64,000 bases of DNA from Microbacterium sp. No. 7 (GTDB taxonomy: Bacteria; Actinomycetota; Actinomycetes; Actinomycetales; Microbacteriaceae), in contig NZ_CP012697.1 in assembly GCF_001314225.1 (NCBI RefSeq), forward strand, positions 3,472,001 through 3,536,000, read 5' to 3'. The translations under genes and the position numbers were made by a program. Positions 1 through 9,188 of the stretch are shown piece after piece. The notes under the pieces were generated by a model, which worked only from the letters and a program-made list of their open reading frames with translations, was not told the DNA's origin and did not search any database. Within the stretch, counting starts at the first letter, position 1. The number at the start of each line of letters is the position of its first letter.

Positions 1-19
1 AAGAAGGCAAGTCCGCGGT

Positions 20-1528
20 TCATGCTGCAGCCTCAGTTCCGTGGCCGAAGTATGCCGCGACAATCGCCTCAGCACTGAGGTCGGTTCGAGGGATCTCGGT
101 GAACAGCGTTTGATTGCGGAAGACGAGCACCCGGTCGACAAGTTCGACGAGCTCCTCGACTTCGCTCGAAAGCATGACCACGCTCATCCCCTGTGCGCAG
201 AGACGCTCGAGAGTGGCATAGATCTCGCGCTTGGTCATGATGTCGACTCCTCGGGTGGGGTCGTTGAGCAGAAGCACGTTCGGCTTGGTCGCGAGCCAGC
301 GCGCAAGCAAGACCTTCTGCTGACTGCCACCTGAGAGGCTGGAGATGGGATCAGTGTCCTTGCCCAAGCGGATCTTGAGTGAATCGACGTACTCCTGGAA
401 GCGTGCCGACATTCGCTTCCAGCTGAGGACTGGACCGGCTGAATCCTCGCGCATCGTCGGCAGCGCGAAGTTCTCGCGGATCGCCAGCGATTCAAAGAGC
501 GACTCCCCGCGACGCTCGCGTGGCAGGTAGGCGATCCCCAGGCTGGCGTCTCCGACTCGATGTACAGGCAGCTCGCCGTCGGGCCGGACCCGGCGCACGG
601 CATCGTCGCCGGCGACAACGCCCGCCAGACGCTTGATGAACCGGTCTTGCCCGTGCCCTTCCAGCCCGGCCAAACCCACCAGCTCCCCCGCTCGCAGTTC
701 GAAGTCGATCGGCTCCGCGTCTGGGGCAAGCCGGAGTGCCTCGGCGCGCAGCGTGATGGGTCCGAGCTCGCGCTCGCGATTGCCTGACCCAGCCGTATGG
801 GCGACCCCGCTCATGTCGAGGATGAGCTGATCAATCGACATCTCCGCGCGGTCGCGTACCGAGACCGTGCGACCAGAGCGCAACACAGTCACCCGGTCGG
901 AGACTTCCTCCACCTCGTCCATCCGATGTGTGATGAAGAGGATGCTGCACCCCTCCGCGGTGCGACGACGCATTTCTGCGAACAGCCGATCTCGGGTCTG
1001 AACATCGAGTGCGGCGGTGGACTCGTCGAGGACGAGCACTCGCGGATCGCGGACGAGTGCTCTCGCGATGCACACCACTTGGCGTTCGGAGAGCGAGAGC
1101 TGCCCAGCGGGCGCACTAAGCGGGAGGCCGCCAACGAGCCGCTCCAGGACCTCAGCCGCGCGGTCGCGCCGCTGCGCTCGTGTGTACCTGCGACGGAACA
1201 CCCCGTCGGTGCCGAGCCAGATGTTGTCCAGTACCGACTGGCTAGGAGCGGTGAGCACCTCCTGGAACACGGCCGCGATGCCCAGCTCGCTGGCTTGCGC
1301 AGGGTTGGCGTGGGTCACGGGCTTTCCATCGAGTGTGAACTCGCCCGTGTCAGGCCTGTGGACACCACCGATGATCTTCACCAGCGTGCTCTTCCCCGAA
1401 CCGTTCTCGCCGAGAAGCGAGTGCACCTCCCCCGGAGCGAGATGCAGCTCGCCGTCCACGAGGGCGCGGGTCGCGCCGAAGCGCTTGCCGATCCCGGACA
1501 GACGTAAACCACGGGCGCCCTCGTTCAC
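20..1528 (-). CDS. sugar-type ABC transporter ATP-binding protein (RbsA/XylG-like)
   Basis: Tandem-ATPase subunit of a CUT2-type importer; it energises uptake of a sugar or small polar compound at the membrane. The first half has Walker A GENGSGKST (about residues 42-50), a degenerate signature LSLSERQ and Walker B VLVLDES. The second half has a degenerate P-loop (LAGLEGHGQD) and an intact LSGGSQQK signature with LLLNDPTRG, the usual asymmetry of RbsA/MglA proteins. About 500 residues is normal. Two in-frame GTG codons lie at 1534 and 1528; GAGGAG at 1536-1541 is only 1 nt from the first but 7 nt from the second, so 1528 is preferred. It diverges from the solute-binding protein gene; a permease presumably follows beyond the left edge. 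Confidence 0.93.
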   Translation of the reverse strand: MNEGARGLRLSGIGKRFGATRALVDGELHLAPGEVHSLLGENGSGKSTLVKIIGGVHRPDTGEFTLDGKPVTHANPAQASELGIAAVFQEVLTAPSQSVLDNIWLGTDGVFRRRYTRAQRRDRAAEVLERLVGGLPLSAPAGQLSLSERQVVCIARALVRDPRVLVLDESTAALDVQTRDRLFAEMRRRTAEGCSILFITHRMDEVEEVSDRVTVLRSGRTVSVRDRAEMSIDQLILDMSGVAHTAGSGNRERELGPITLRAEALRLAPDAEPIDFELRAGELVGLAGLEGHGQDRFIKRLAGVVAGDDAVRRVRPDGELPVHRVGDASLGIAYLPRERRGESLFESLAIRENFALPTMREDSAGPVLSWKRMSARFQEYVDSLKIRLGKDTDPISSLSGGSQQKVLLARWLATKPNVLLLNDPTRGVDIMTKREIYATLERLCAQGMSVVMLSSEVEELVELVDRVLVFRNQTLFTEIPRTDLSAEAIVAAYFGHGTEAAA

Positions 1529-1592
1529 ATCCACACTCCTCGTCGAGTTGTCAATACGGGGATGAAAGCAGCATCACCATAACAGATACTAG

Positions 1593-1606
1593 ACGGATCG
1601 TATCGA
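1593..1606. promoter_or_regulatory. putative shared operator, site 1
   Basis: ACGGATCGTATCGA matches 10 of 14 positions of ACGATACGTATCGT, the perfect palindrome found at 20393. It keeps the CGTATCG half. It sits in the 152-bp divergent gap between the ABC ATPase and the solute-binding protein genes, so it could control both. Confidence 0.5.
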
Positions 1607-1950
1607 ACGTGTGTAGCTTGTGCTCGAGAGGCGCGAAATGCACATCGCGCAGATGAACTCAAGGAAGAGGTCCTCGAATCATGGCAACCAAGAAACGCGC
1701 AACCGGCTGGGCCCGCACCGGTGCTGCGCTGATCGCTGCGGGCGTTCTCGCCCTCGCGGGATGCTCGGCCCCCGCAACGGGAGGCGGCGGTGGCAGCACA
1801 GGTGATGCCGCCGCAGACGAATGCGGCACGATCCCCGATCTCGGCGCGACCGATCCCGGCAACCTGCTAGCTGACTTCTCTGAGGACGCGCAAGCAGCGT
1901 TCAACGCCTATCCGCTCGCAGTGGAGGAGTCGGCGTGGATCGACTACAAG

Positions 1951-3360
1951 GCCTGAGTCCCGTTGAGTGGTGGACTTTCCGGTCTTGAGCGTCGTGTCAT
2001 TGACGTGGGGGGCCACCGTGCGATGGTCAGTGAGAACGACCAAGTTACTCACGACAGGAGATCGCACGATGGCCCTCAATCAGTCTGCCCTGCTCGAGCT
2101 GCTCGCCGAGCTGAAACTCACCGACACCACCGACCGGATCCGTCAGATGACCGAACGGCTCTACCAAGAACTCATCGACGCTGAAGCCGCGTCGGTGATC
2201 GGTGCCGGACCCTACGAGCGCACCGTCGAGCGCACCGCTACCCGCAACGGGGCGAGGCTGCGCACCCTGTCGACCACTGCGGGAGATCTGGAGTTACGAA
2301 TCCCGAAGCTACGGGCCGGCAGTTTCTTCCCGTCGCTGTTGGAGAGGCGCCGTCGGGTTGATCAGGCGCTGTTCGCCGTCGTGATGGAGGCCTACCTGCA
2401 CGGCGTGTCCACCCGCAAAGTCGACGACCTGGTCAAAGCGCTCGGCGCCGACACCGGCATCTCGAAGTCCGAGGTGTCGCGCATCTGCGAAGGCCTTGAC
2501 GCGACGGTTGCGGCATTCCGCGACCGCTCCCTGTCCCAGATCGCCTACCCCTACGTCTTCCTGGACGCCACCTACTGCAAGGTTCGCATCGACGGTCGGG
2601 TGGTGTCCCAAGCGGTTGTCGTCGCGATCGGGATAACCGCTGACGGGCACCGTCAGGTGCTCGGCTTCGACGTGGGCGACAGCGAAACCGAGGAGTTCTG
2701 GAAAGCATTCTTACGGTCCCTGAAAGCCCGAGGCCTTGGCGGGGTGAAGCTGGTGATCTCCGACGCACACGCTGGCTTGAAAGCAGCCGCCGCAGTGGTG
2801 TTGCAGGGAGCCAGTTGGCAGCGGTGTCGCGTGCACTTCATGCGCAACGTGCTCACCGCCTTACCCAAGGGTCGGCAGGAGATGGTCGCCTCGATCATCC
2901 GCACGATCTTCGCCCAACCCGACGCTGAGCACATTGATGCACAGTTCGATGAGGTTGCACGCATGATCGACCGCGTTCACCCCAAGGCGGCTGAGATGCT
3001 CCACGATGCCCGAGCCGACGTGCTGGCGTTCAAGCACTTCCCAGCCCGGCATTGGCGGCAGATCTGGTCGACGAACCCGCTGGAACGGCTGAACCGGGAG
3101 ATCAAACGTCGCACCGACGTCGTCGGAGTGTTCCCGAACGCTGCCAGCCTGCTGCGCCTGACCGGCGCCGTTCTGATCGAGCAGCACGACGAATGGGAAG
3201 CCGGCGACCGCCGCTACTTCTCCGAAGCGTCTATGGCCGAACTCGCCGCCACCAACTCGGTCGAGGACGCGGTGATGCTGCCCGAGATCACGGCCGCCTA
3301 AACTGCAACCAGCTGATCATCGAGTGGAAACGAAAGACCACCACTCAGCGGGACGTGGCC
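1951..3360 (+). mobile_element. IS256-family insertion sequence, complete
   Basis: 1410 bp flanked by a 9-bp direct repeat GACTACAAG (1942-1950 and 3361-3369; a tenth base, C, also matches). Imperfect terminal inverted repeats of about 29 bp: the left end reads outward-in with GTCCCGTTGAGTGGTGG and the right end, reversed, with GTCCCGCTGAGTGGTGG. One transposase gene. The intact duplication and the restored host frame indicate a simple, fairly recent insertion. Confidence 0.93.
2069..3301 (+). CDS. IS256-family transposase
   Basis: Mutator-type DDE transposase of 410 residues that cuts and inserts the surrounding element. Recognised from the family layout: an N-terminal region with ARLRTLSTTAGDLELRIPKL, VFLDATYCKVR around the first catalytic Asp, LVISDAHAGLKAA around the second, the C/H motif WQRCRVHFMRN, and NPLERLNREIKRRT near the C-terminal catalytic Glu. 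An in-frame upstream ATG at 1967 lies in the terminal repeat. The ATG at 2069 gives the normal family N-terminus (ALNQSALLELL) and has ACAGGAG 8 nt upstream. Confidence 0.95.
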   Translation: MALNQSALLELLAELKLTDTTDRIRQMTERLYQELIDAEAASVIGAGPYERTVERTATRNGARLRTLSTTAGDLELRIPKLRAGSFFPSLLERRRRVDQALFAVVMEAYLHGVSTRKVDDLVKALGADTGISKSEVSRICEGLDATVAAFRDRSLSQIAYPYVFLDATYCKVRIDGRVVSQAVVVAIGITADGHRQVLGFDVGDSETEEFWKAFLRSLKARGLGGVKLVISDAHAGLKAAAAVVLQGASWQRCRVHFMRNVLTALPKGRQEMVASIIRTIFAQPDAEHIDAQFDEVARMIDRVHPKAAEMLHDARADVLAFKHFPARHWRQIWSTNPLERLNREIKRRTDVVGVFPNAASLLRLTGAVLIEQHDEWEAGDRRYFSEASMAELAATNSVEDAVMLPEITAA

Positions 3361-4357
3361 GACTACAAGTCCAGCAAGACCGAGGGATGGACAGCAGCCT
3401 ACGTCGGACACCCCCCGGCAAACCCCTTCATCGCGACCCTCCAGGAGAACCTGATCAACGACCTCGAGGCTGAAGGCATCGAGGTCATCGCGAACCTCGC
3501 CCCCGACGTCACGAGCAACGTGCCACTGCAGATCCAGCAGCTGCAGGAGGCCATCGCACTCAAGCCCGACATCATCTTCTACCTGCCGGCGGCGCCCGAA
3601 GCCGCGATCGAGACGATCAAGTCGGCGTACGACGCCGGTATTCCGGTGGTCACCGTGCAGCTTCCGGTCGACTCTCCCTACGCGGTGAATGTCGCGATGA
3701 ACGGCGTGCTCCAGTCGATGATCGCGGGTGCCGGCGTGCTCAGCAGCATCGGCGAAGGCGACCTGCTGCGCGTCGTTGGCGTTCCCGGCATCGGATCGAC
3801 TCTGGACGCCAACACGGGCATCGAGAATGTGCTCGAGTTCTGCCCCGACATCAACGTCGTGGGCGAGGTTGCCGGCCTGTTCAACCCCGCCACTACACAG
3901 GCCGAGGTGCTGAAGTACCTCGCGACAAACCCGGCTGGTGTTGACGCGGTACTGCAAGACGGCACCATGGGCCTGCCTACCTTCACCGCCTTCCAGGAGT
4001 CCGGTATCGACCCGATTCCCCCGATCAACGACATCGGAGGCAGCCAAGGCTTCGCGAACTGGGCGCTGGACAACCCGGACTACCCGTACTACGGAAGCAC
4101 GACCTCCGCTACCCAGCAGGCCGCAGCGACCGTTTCCGTCGGCAAGAGAATCCTCGCCGGAGGCGGGCCGAAGGTGAACCAGATCGTCTACGCTCCGGTG
4201 ATCGTCGACCGGGACAACCTCGCTGAGATCGCCGACCCGTCGGCGGACTACACCGACCCGACCGGCCTCGAGAACCCGCCGGGAACACTGCTTCCTGAGG
4301 CACTGCTCGACGAGTTCTTTACCGATCCGTCCGCGGGGAAGTAGGCCCAGACGATCA

Positions 4358-4398
4358 ACGAAAGTGCGCACCCGGGACCCCCGGGTGCGCACTTTCGT
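4358..4398 (+). terminator. rho-independent-type terminator after the binding-protein gene
   Basis: A perfect 19-bp stem with a 3-nt loop, 13 bp after the stop at 4344. No long T tract, as is common in high-GC actinomycetes. Confidence 0.85.
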
Positions 4399-4868
4399 CA
4401 TGCTCCCCGTTAGGGCGCCGTGAGACGGGGTGGCCCTACGCATCGATGTACGCGCACGAGGGACCGCGGTCGACCGCGCCCACGCTGGCCCCGGTTCCTC
4501 ATTCGTCCTGGCCTTTGCCCTCGCTCCCGCGGCTCAACCTTGCGCGACCACCGAAGAGCGCGCATAGAAGACGGGTCCGGAATGTCGGCACACGACCGCC
4601 CGGTCGAGACTTTCGCCACGCCGGGAACGCCTGCGCCGAACGCTGTGAAGGACACAGCTAATCCGGATGAAGTGACGCCAGAAACCCAGTTATCCGGGAC
4701 CGACGATCGCGACGTCAGGGTGCTCTCGATAGCGTGTGCAGTTTGAGACGTCGTCATCGAACTCGTGCAGTCCCCATGGAAGACCGTTCGAGCGTGCGTT
4801 GCGGAGACATCATTTCGCAAAGAGGACGCCCGCGAAGCAGCGCCCAGCGCACGGGACGCCCACGCGAA
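4399..4868. other. intergenic stretch, no gene recognised
   Basis: 470 bp between two terminators of convergent transcription units. Open frames exist on both strands, but none has a recognisable domain or a convincing ribosome binding site. Confidence 0.5.
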
Positions 4869-4906
4869 AGGGGACGGAGGGCGCCGATTCCGCCCTTCCG
4901 TCCCCT
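4869..4906 (-). terminator. terminator of the P450 operon
   Basis: 10-bp stem (AGGGGACGGA pairing with TCCGTCCCCT) extended by 5 bp past a one-base bulge. Lies 63 bp downstream of the P450 stop on the minus strand. Confidence 0.75.
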
Positions 4907-4969
4907 CGACGACCCACCGCTACGGGCCGTCATCCGCCCGACCGCTGACGTGGCCGGGTGCTCTCTTGC

Positions 4970-6181
4970 TCAGTTCACGTGCAGATCCACCTGAAGGCTG
5001 CGCGGCGCGCGGAAGACCCAGCCGTTGACCGGGGTCGGGGCGCCAGGCTTCTGGGTGATGTCCTTGGTGGCTGCGAGCAGCTCCTCGAACATGATCCGCT
5101 GCACCTGACGGCCGAAGAAGTGACCGGCACAGAAGTGCTGGCCGCCACCGAACGCCTGGTGCTGGTCCTTCTCGTTGCGCTCGATGTCGAACACGTTGGG
5201 CTCGCGGAAGACCCGCTCGTCGCGGTTCGCTGACGCGAGGATCACCTCGACGGGCGCGCCCTTTGCGAGCGGAACGCCCCGGAACTCGAAGTCACGGCTC
5301 GGGGTGCGTCCGGTGGTTCCGATGGGGGCAATCCAGCGCAGCCCCTCGAGCACGGCCTGCGGAATCCACTTTCCGCCGTCTTCGCGCAGCAGTCCCCACT
5401 GGTCCGACTCGAAGAGGCCCAACGAGGTCGAGGATGCCGCGTGCCCGGGCTCCTGCATGCCGCCCAGAAGGATGATCTTGACGGTCGAGAGGATGTGGTT
5501 CTTGTCGCGGGGGGTTCCATCGGTGCGACCTGCCCAAAGCATGTGGGAGAGCATCGTCTCCTCTTCCGGCTTGGAGGCGAGATCGTCGAGGACCGGCAGC
5601 AGCAGATCCTCGATCTCACGAGCTGCGGCGTCGTTGGCTTCCCAGACCGCCGGGTCGTTCGTGAGATTGCCGGCACCGCCGGCCAGCTGCTTGAACCAGC
5701 GGATCAGCGTGTCAGAGTCGACATACGGGTCCAGGCCCATCACATGACGTAGCGCCTCGACGCTGACCGGCTCGAAGTACTCCGAGACGAGGTCGGCCTC
5801 GCCCCGGGCTGCCAGCTCCTGTGCGCGGGATCGTGCGATCGGGCGGATGGACTGCTCCACAACCCTCGTGATCGGGCGAGGCTGCAGGGTTCGGTCGACA
5901 CCGGACCGCAGTTCATCGTGCACCTCTCCACCGACCAGAGTGATCACCGGCTTGCCGAGACTGCGCTCCATGCGCTCGCTCGTGTTGCCACCGCCGGAGA
6001 CCCACGGCTCCTTCTCCGAGACGACTTCGGCGACGTCCTCGTGCTTGGTGATCCAGTACAGGTGCAATTGCGGGATATACGCGACGGGGGCATCCCTTCG
6101 CAGCTGCTCATAGATCGGGTACGGGTCTTCGAAGAGCTGCTGCGGGCTGATCGACTCAAGGAAGCTAGCGACGGCGGACAT
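4970..6181 (-). CDS. cytochrome P450, CYP255/GcoA-like (aryl-ether O-demethylase type)
   Basis: 403-residue haem monooxygenase. Visible motifs: I-helix GGMQEPGH (Q-E-P-G-H replaces the usual A-G-x-x-T), ExxR as EGLRW, haem loop FGGGQHFCAG with the Cys ligand, and a C-terminus G-W-V-F-R-A-P-R-S-L. This combination matches what is known of GcoA (guaiacol) and related alkylguaiacol O-demethylases, so the likely reaction is removal of a methyl from a methoxyphenol, giving a catechol and formaldehyde. Start at 6181 (GGAG 8 nt upstream) rather than the in-frame ATG 18 codons earlier. Last gene of a unit with the Rieske ferredoxin and reductase, its likely electron donors. A close paralogue lies broken at 32.7-39.6 kb. 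The exact substrate is not determinable here. Confidence 0.88.
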   Translation of the reverse strand: MSAVASFLESISPQQLFEDPYPIYEQLRRDAPVAYIPQLHLYWITKHEDVAEVVSEKEPWVSGGGNTSERMERSLGKPVITLVGGEVHDELRSGVDRTLQPRPITRVVEQSIRPIARSRAQELAARGEADLVSEYFEPVSVEALRHVMGLDPYVDSDTLIRWFKQLAGGAGNLTNDPAVWEANDAAAREIEDLLLPVLDDLASKPEEETMLSHMLWAGRTDGTPRDKNHILSTVKIILLGGMQEPGHAASSTSLGLFESDQWGLLREDGGKWIPQAVLEGLRWIAPIGTTGRTPSRDFEFRGVPLAKGAPVEVILASANRDERVFREPNVFDIERNEKDQHQAFGGGQHFCAGHFFGRQVQRIMFEELLAATKDITQKPGAPTPVNGWVFRAPRSLQVDLHVN

Positions 6182-6264
6182 TAATCGTCTCCTTCGACGA
6201 GGGTTGGTGGCAACGGGTTTGGTGCGGGGTCGCACCCATGGACGGTTGGTGGTTCGGGATTCGT

Positions 6265-7470
6265 TCAGCGCGGCACACGCAGCAGGCCCCTCAGCGACAC
6301 AGACGGATCCATGAGGTCGACTCGCGAGACGGGGATCCGCTGATCGATGAGCCGGCGCGCCGCGCGAACTGTCATGGTGTCGTTGATTGAGACTGCGCCG
6401 ACGAGCAGGTCGCCGTCGACATGGAATGCGACGGTCTCTCCTCGCAACACGGTCTCGCCAGGCCCGGTCATCCGCCCGACGCCCTCGACGTGCACGTCGT
6501 AGCGGTCAGACCACCACCACGGCGCGCTTCGCGGTTCGGGCTCCTCGCCGACCAGAAGGGCGGCGAGTTCCTGCGCGTCATGCTGAGCGGCCTCCCAGTG
6601 CTCTTCGCGTCGATGCAGGACACCGTCCGCGTCACGGACGCGCGCGACGTCTCCGATCGCGTAGATGCCGTCGGACACCCGGTGTCGCTCGTCGACGACG
6701 ATGCCGTCTTCGACCTCTAGGCCCGCTGCCTCGGCAAGCTCGACGTTCGGAACGAGTCCGGCGCCAACGACCACCGCATCCACGGCGAGGCGCGTGTCGT
6801 CCGCGAGAATCGCGGTCCACCCCTCCCCCTCGCGCACGACCTCGCTGATGAGGCCGATTCTCACGTCGGCGCCACGCATGGCGTGCATGGCGTGAAGGCG
6901 CTGCGCGATCGCCACGCCTGCGGCAGGAACAATCGGCACTTCGACGGGGTCGACGAGGGTGACGTCGACTCCGAGAGTCAGCAGCGAGGAGGTGAGCTCA
7001 GCGCCGATCAGTCCCGCCCCGGCGACGAGGATTCGGGCTCCCGGCCGTGCCGCAGCCCGGATCCGAGACGCGTCATCGAACGTTCGCAACGTGTGAACGA
7101 TCGGAGCATCGTGCCCGGGGAAGCGGATCTGTCGCGCGCTGCCGCCGGTGGCGAGCACCAGTGCGTCGCCCGCGATCAGACGACCGTCGTCCAGCTGAGC
7201 GCCCCCGTCTTCGAGCGCGACCACGCTTCGACCGGAGATGACCTCGATACCGCGCTCCTCAAGGTGAGGGTCGGTCGAGAAGGCCAGATCGTGCAGACCG
7301 ATGTCGTCGATGAAGGCCGCCTTCGAAAGGGGCGGACGATCGTAGAGGGCGGGTTCGCGGTCAATGATCGTGACACGTCCGGCGAAACCGCGGGCGCGCA
7401 GGGCGTCGGCCAGGGTGTAGCCGGCAACTCCGCCGCCTACGATGACGACCGACTCCGGGTGGCCAGTCAC
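6265..7470 (-). CDS. FAD-dependent ferredoxin reductase
   Basis: 401 residues, the normal size of putidaredoxin-reductase/BphA4-type enzymes that pass electrons from NAD(P)H to a ferredoxin. FAD site VVIVGGGVAG near residue 10, NAD site ILVAGAGLIGAEL near 150, and IYAIGDVAR near 270 contacting the flavin. Its start overlaps the stop of the Rieske ferredoxin gene by 4 bp (ATGA), and P450 follows 83 bp downstream, so the three genes probably form one electron-transfer operon. Confidence 0.93.
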   Translation of the reverse strand: MTGHPESVVIVGGGVAGYTLADALRARGFAGRVTIIDREPALYDRPPLSKAAFIDDIGLHDLAFSTDPHLEERGIEVISGRSVVALEDGGAQLDDGRLIAGDALVLATGGSARQIRFPGHDAPIVHTLRTFDDASRIRAAARPGARILVAGAGLIGAELTSSLLTLGVDVTLVDPVEVPIVPAAGVAIAQRLHAMHAMRGADVRIGLISEVVREGEGWTAILADDTRLAVDAVVVGAGLVPNVELAEAAGLEVEDGIVVDERHRVSDGIYAIGDVARVRDADGVLHRREEHWEAAQHDAQELAALLVGEEPEPRSAPWWWSDRYDVHVEGVGRMTGPGETVLRGETVAFHVDGDLLVGAVSINDTMTVRAARRLIDQRIPVSRVDLMDPSVSLRGLLRVPR

Positions 7471-7811
7471 GGCTCGGCGATTCGTTCGGGGTTGGGGAGG
7501 ATGACGATGTCATCGCCATCCACCTCCACCCCGTGCGAAGCGACGTCCTCCGTAGCAGGTGCGGACTGCACTTTGCCGTCTCGGAGGCAGAACCTGCCCG
7601 TGTGCATCGGGCACTCCACCACGCCGCCTTCGATCCATCCCTCGGCGAGGGACGCGAGCTCGTGCGAGCAGGTGTTGTCCAACGCGAAGTACTCTCCGCT
7701 GTCGTGGAAGAGCGCGATGTCGTCGACTGTTCCGGTCAGGGCCCGCGGAATGACGATGGCCTCGCCGTCAGGGACGTCGCTGACCTTGGCGGCCAGGATT
7801 CGTGCCGGCAT
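7467..7811 (-). CDS. Rieske-type [2Fe-2S] ferredoxin
   Basis: 114-residue soluble electron carrier. Cluster ligands are visible as C-S-H (around residue 47) and C-P-M-H (about 19 residues later), the CxH...CxxH Rieske pattern of NADH-dependent dioxygenase ferredoxins. First gene of the operon with the ferredoxin reductase and P450. A Rieske ferredoxin serving P450s is less usual than a Cys4 ferredoxin; GcoA itself uses a fused reductase (GcoB). A perfect palindrome lies 40 bp upstream of the start. Confidence 0.93.
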   Translation of the reverse strand: MPARILAAKVSDVPDGEAIVIPRALTGTVDDIALFHDSGEYFALDNTCSHELASLAEGWIEGGVVECPMHTGRFCLRDGKVQSAPATEDVASHGVEVDGDDIVILPNPERIAEP

Positions 7812-7850
7812 GTGTGGTGCTCCTTTGCATCCGGTCGGACCTAAAGCGTC

Positions 7851-7862
7851 CGATACGTATCG
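7851..7862. promoter_or_regulatory. putative shared operator, site 2 (perfect palindrome)
   Basis: CGATACGTATCG, a perfect 12-bp palindrome, sits between the stop of the CYP199-like P450 and the start of the ferredoxin-reductase-P450 operon. It extends to 12 of 14 positions or better of the 20393 site. Confidence 0.7.
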
Positions 7863-7884
7863 TACAGCAAATTGCGGAATGTGT

Positions 7885-9069
7885 TCAGTTGAATCTCGTG
7901 GGAAGGCTGGAGAGGACGCGGGCGCCGTTCAGCGGGTGCCACGCCGGCTCATCGACCTCGATCTCGGAGACCGTGGGAATCATCGCCTTGAGCAGCGTCT
8001 GGATCTCGTGCTTCGCGAGTCCCTGACCGACGCAGGCGTGCTCCCCGAGGCCGAATGCCAGATGCTCGGTGGCGTCGGGACGCGTGATGTCGAACTGGTC
8101 CGCCCGCTCCCAGCGCTCTTCGTCGCGGTTGACGCAACCGAAGATCACTACGACGCGCGAGCCCTCCGCCAGCTCGACGCCGCCGAGCTCGACGTCGCGT
8201 GTCGTCACGCGGGACATCGCCTGGAGCGGGCTCTCGAGCCGCACAGCCTCGCCGATGGCCGACTGGATCAGTCCAGGGTTCTCCCGGAGCAGATTCCACT
8301 GCTCGGGGTGTCGGCCGAGCTGGTAGAGAAGGCTGCTGGTTGCACTGATCGTCGTGTCAAGACCCGCGATGATGTAGTCGATCGTGAGCCGGACGATCCA
8401 CTCCTGGTCGAGTCCGCCCGCTTCGTGAGCCTCGATCAGCTGGTGTGCCCACCCGCCCTTCGACACCCGCTCGGGCGTGATGTTCTCCGTGGCCCACTGG
8501 ATCATCTCCATCGCGCGAGGTGCCGCCGCGCGGCCACGATCGTTGTCGCCACCCGCCATCTCGATGAAGGCCGTGCCCCAGTCCAGCAGGTGCTCTCGGC
8601 CCTCCTCCGGGACGCCGATGAGACGGGAAACGATGGTCAGCGGCAGGTGGCAGGCGAAGTCGTTGACGCCTTCGAAGGTCCCGCTACCGGTGAGTCGGTC
8701 GACGAGCGAGGTCGCCTCCTCAGTGAGCCGTCCAGTGATTTCCTGCAGCGCCTTGGGGCGCAAGGGCTTGCGAAAGACCTCGCGAAGCTCCCGGTGCTGT
8801 GCGCCGTCAGTCGTGATGAGCATCGCTCCGCCGCTCTGCTCGTTCAGCCCCGGGTTCGTCGAGACTCCCTTTGCCGACGAATAGATCGCCGGGTTCGAGA
8901 GAACCTCGCGTGCGAGCACGTCACGGGTGACGGCGTACATCCCCAAGCTCTCGAGCCAGACGACCGGGCCGAGCCCGCGAAGCTCCGTGTACACCGGATA
9001 GGGGTCGGTCGCGACCTCGAGGGAGATGAAGTCGGCGTCGAACGACGGGACAGCGGTCTTTGTAGCCAT
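7885..9069 (-). CDS. cytochrome P450, CYP199-like
   Basis: 394-residue P450. I-helix IIAGLDTTISA with the usual acid-alcohol pair, ExxR as EAVR, haem loop FGLGEHACVG. The K-helix to haem region (RVTTRDVELGG, FGCVNRDEERW) resembles CYP199A enzymes, which O-demethylate 4-methoxybenzoate and similar para-substituted aromatic acids; that substrate class is an inference. Start at 9069 with GGAG at a good distance; the upstream in-frame ATG at 9120 lacks one. It lies just upstream of the ferredoxin/reductase operon, from which it could draw electrons. Confidence 0.9.
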   Translation of the reverse strand: MATKTAVPSFDADFISLEVATDPYPVYTELRGLGPVVWLESLGMYAVTRDVLAREVLSNPAIYSSAKGVSTNPGLNEQSGGAMLITTDGAQHRELREVFRKPLRPKALQEITGRLTEEATSLVDRLTGSGTFEGVNDFACHLPLTIVSRLIGVPEEGREHLLDWGTAFIEMAGGDNDRGRAAAPRAMEMIQWATENITPERVSKGGWAHQLIEAHEAGGLDQEWIVRLTIDYIIAGLDTTISATSSLLYQLGRHPEQWNLLRENPGLIQSAIGEAVRLESPLQAMSRVTTRDVELGGVELAEGSRVVVIFGCVNRDEERWERADQFDITRPDATEHLAFGLGEHACVGQGLAKHEIQTLLKAMIPTVSEIEVDEPAWHPLNGARVLSSLPTRFN

Positions 9070-9188
9070 GGAAACGCTCCTTTGCGCCACGATCGGTAGT
9101 TCGGTGGCCTGACACTTCAACGGTAAGAAGGCGGCAGGGATTTGGGAAATTGATAGTTGAATGCGCAGCTATCGTCTGTACCGATGCC

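Larger units (their letters stand above)
1681..4344 (+). pseudogene. CUT2-family solute-binding lipoprotein, split by an IS256-family element
   Basis: Extracytoplasmic binding protein of the adjacent ABC importer. The first piece (1681-1950, 90 codons) has a lipoprotein signal with lipobox LAGC near residue 27. The second piece (3370-4344) carries the rest of the periplasmic binding fold, typical of sugar-binding proteins (for example GHPPANPF, DAGIPVVTV). The insertion lies after codon 90. Joining the pieces with one copy of GACTACAAG keeps the frame exactly and gives a 414-residue protein. As it stands the first piece ends two codons into the element (A-stop), and the second piece lacks its own signal peptide, so binding function should be lost. 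A start at 1681 is supported by AAGGAAGAGG at 1661-1670. Confidence 0.9.

Noticed and set aside
3298..4443. 381-codon minus-strand frame opposite the binding-protein piece
   Set aside because: Shadow; the plus strand continues the binding-protein fold in frame with the 5' part.
6883..9099. 738-codon open frame on the plus strand opposite the ferredoxin reductase, ferredoxin and P450 genes
   Set aside because: Low-complexity, Arg/Asp/Val-rich translation with no domain. The minus strand holds three clear genes with ribosome sites and motifs.
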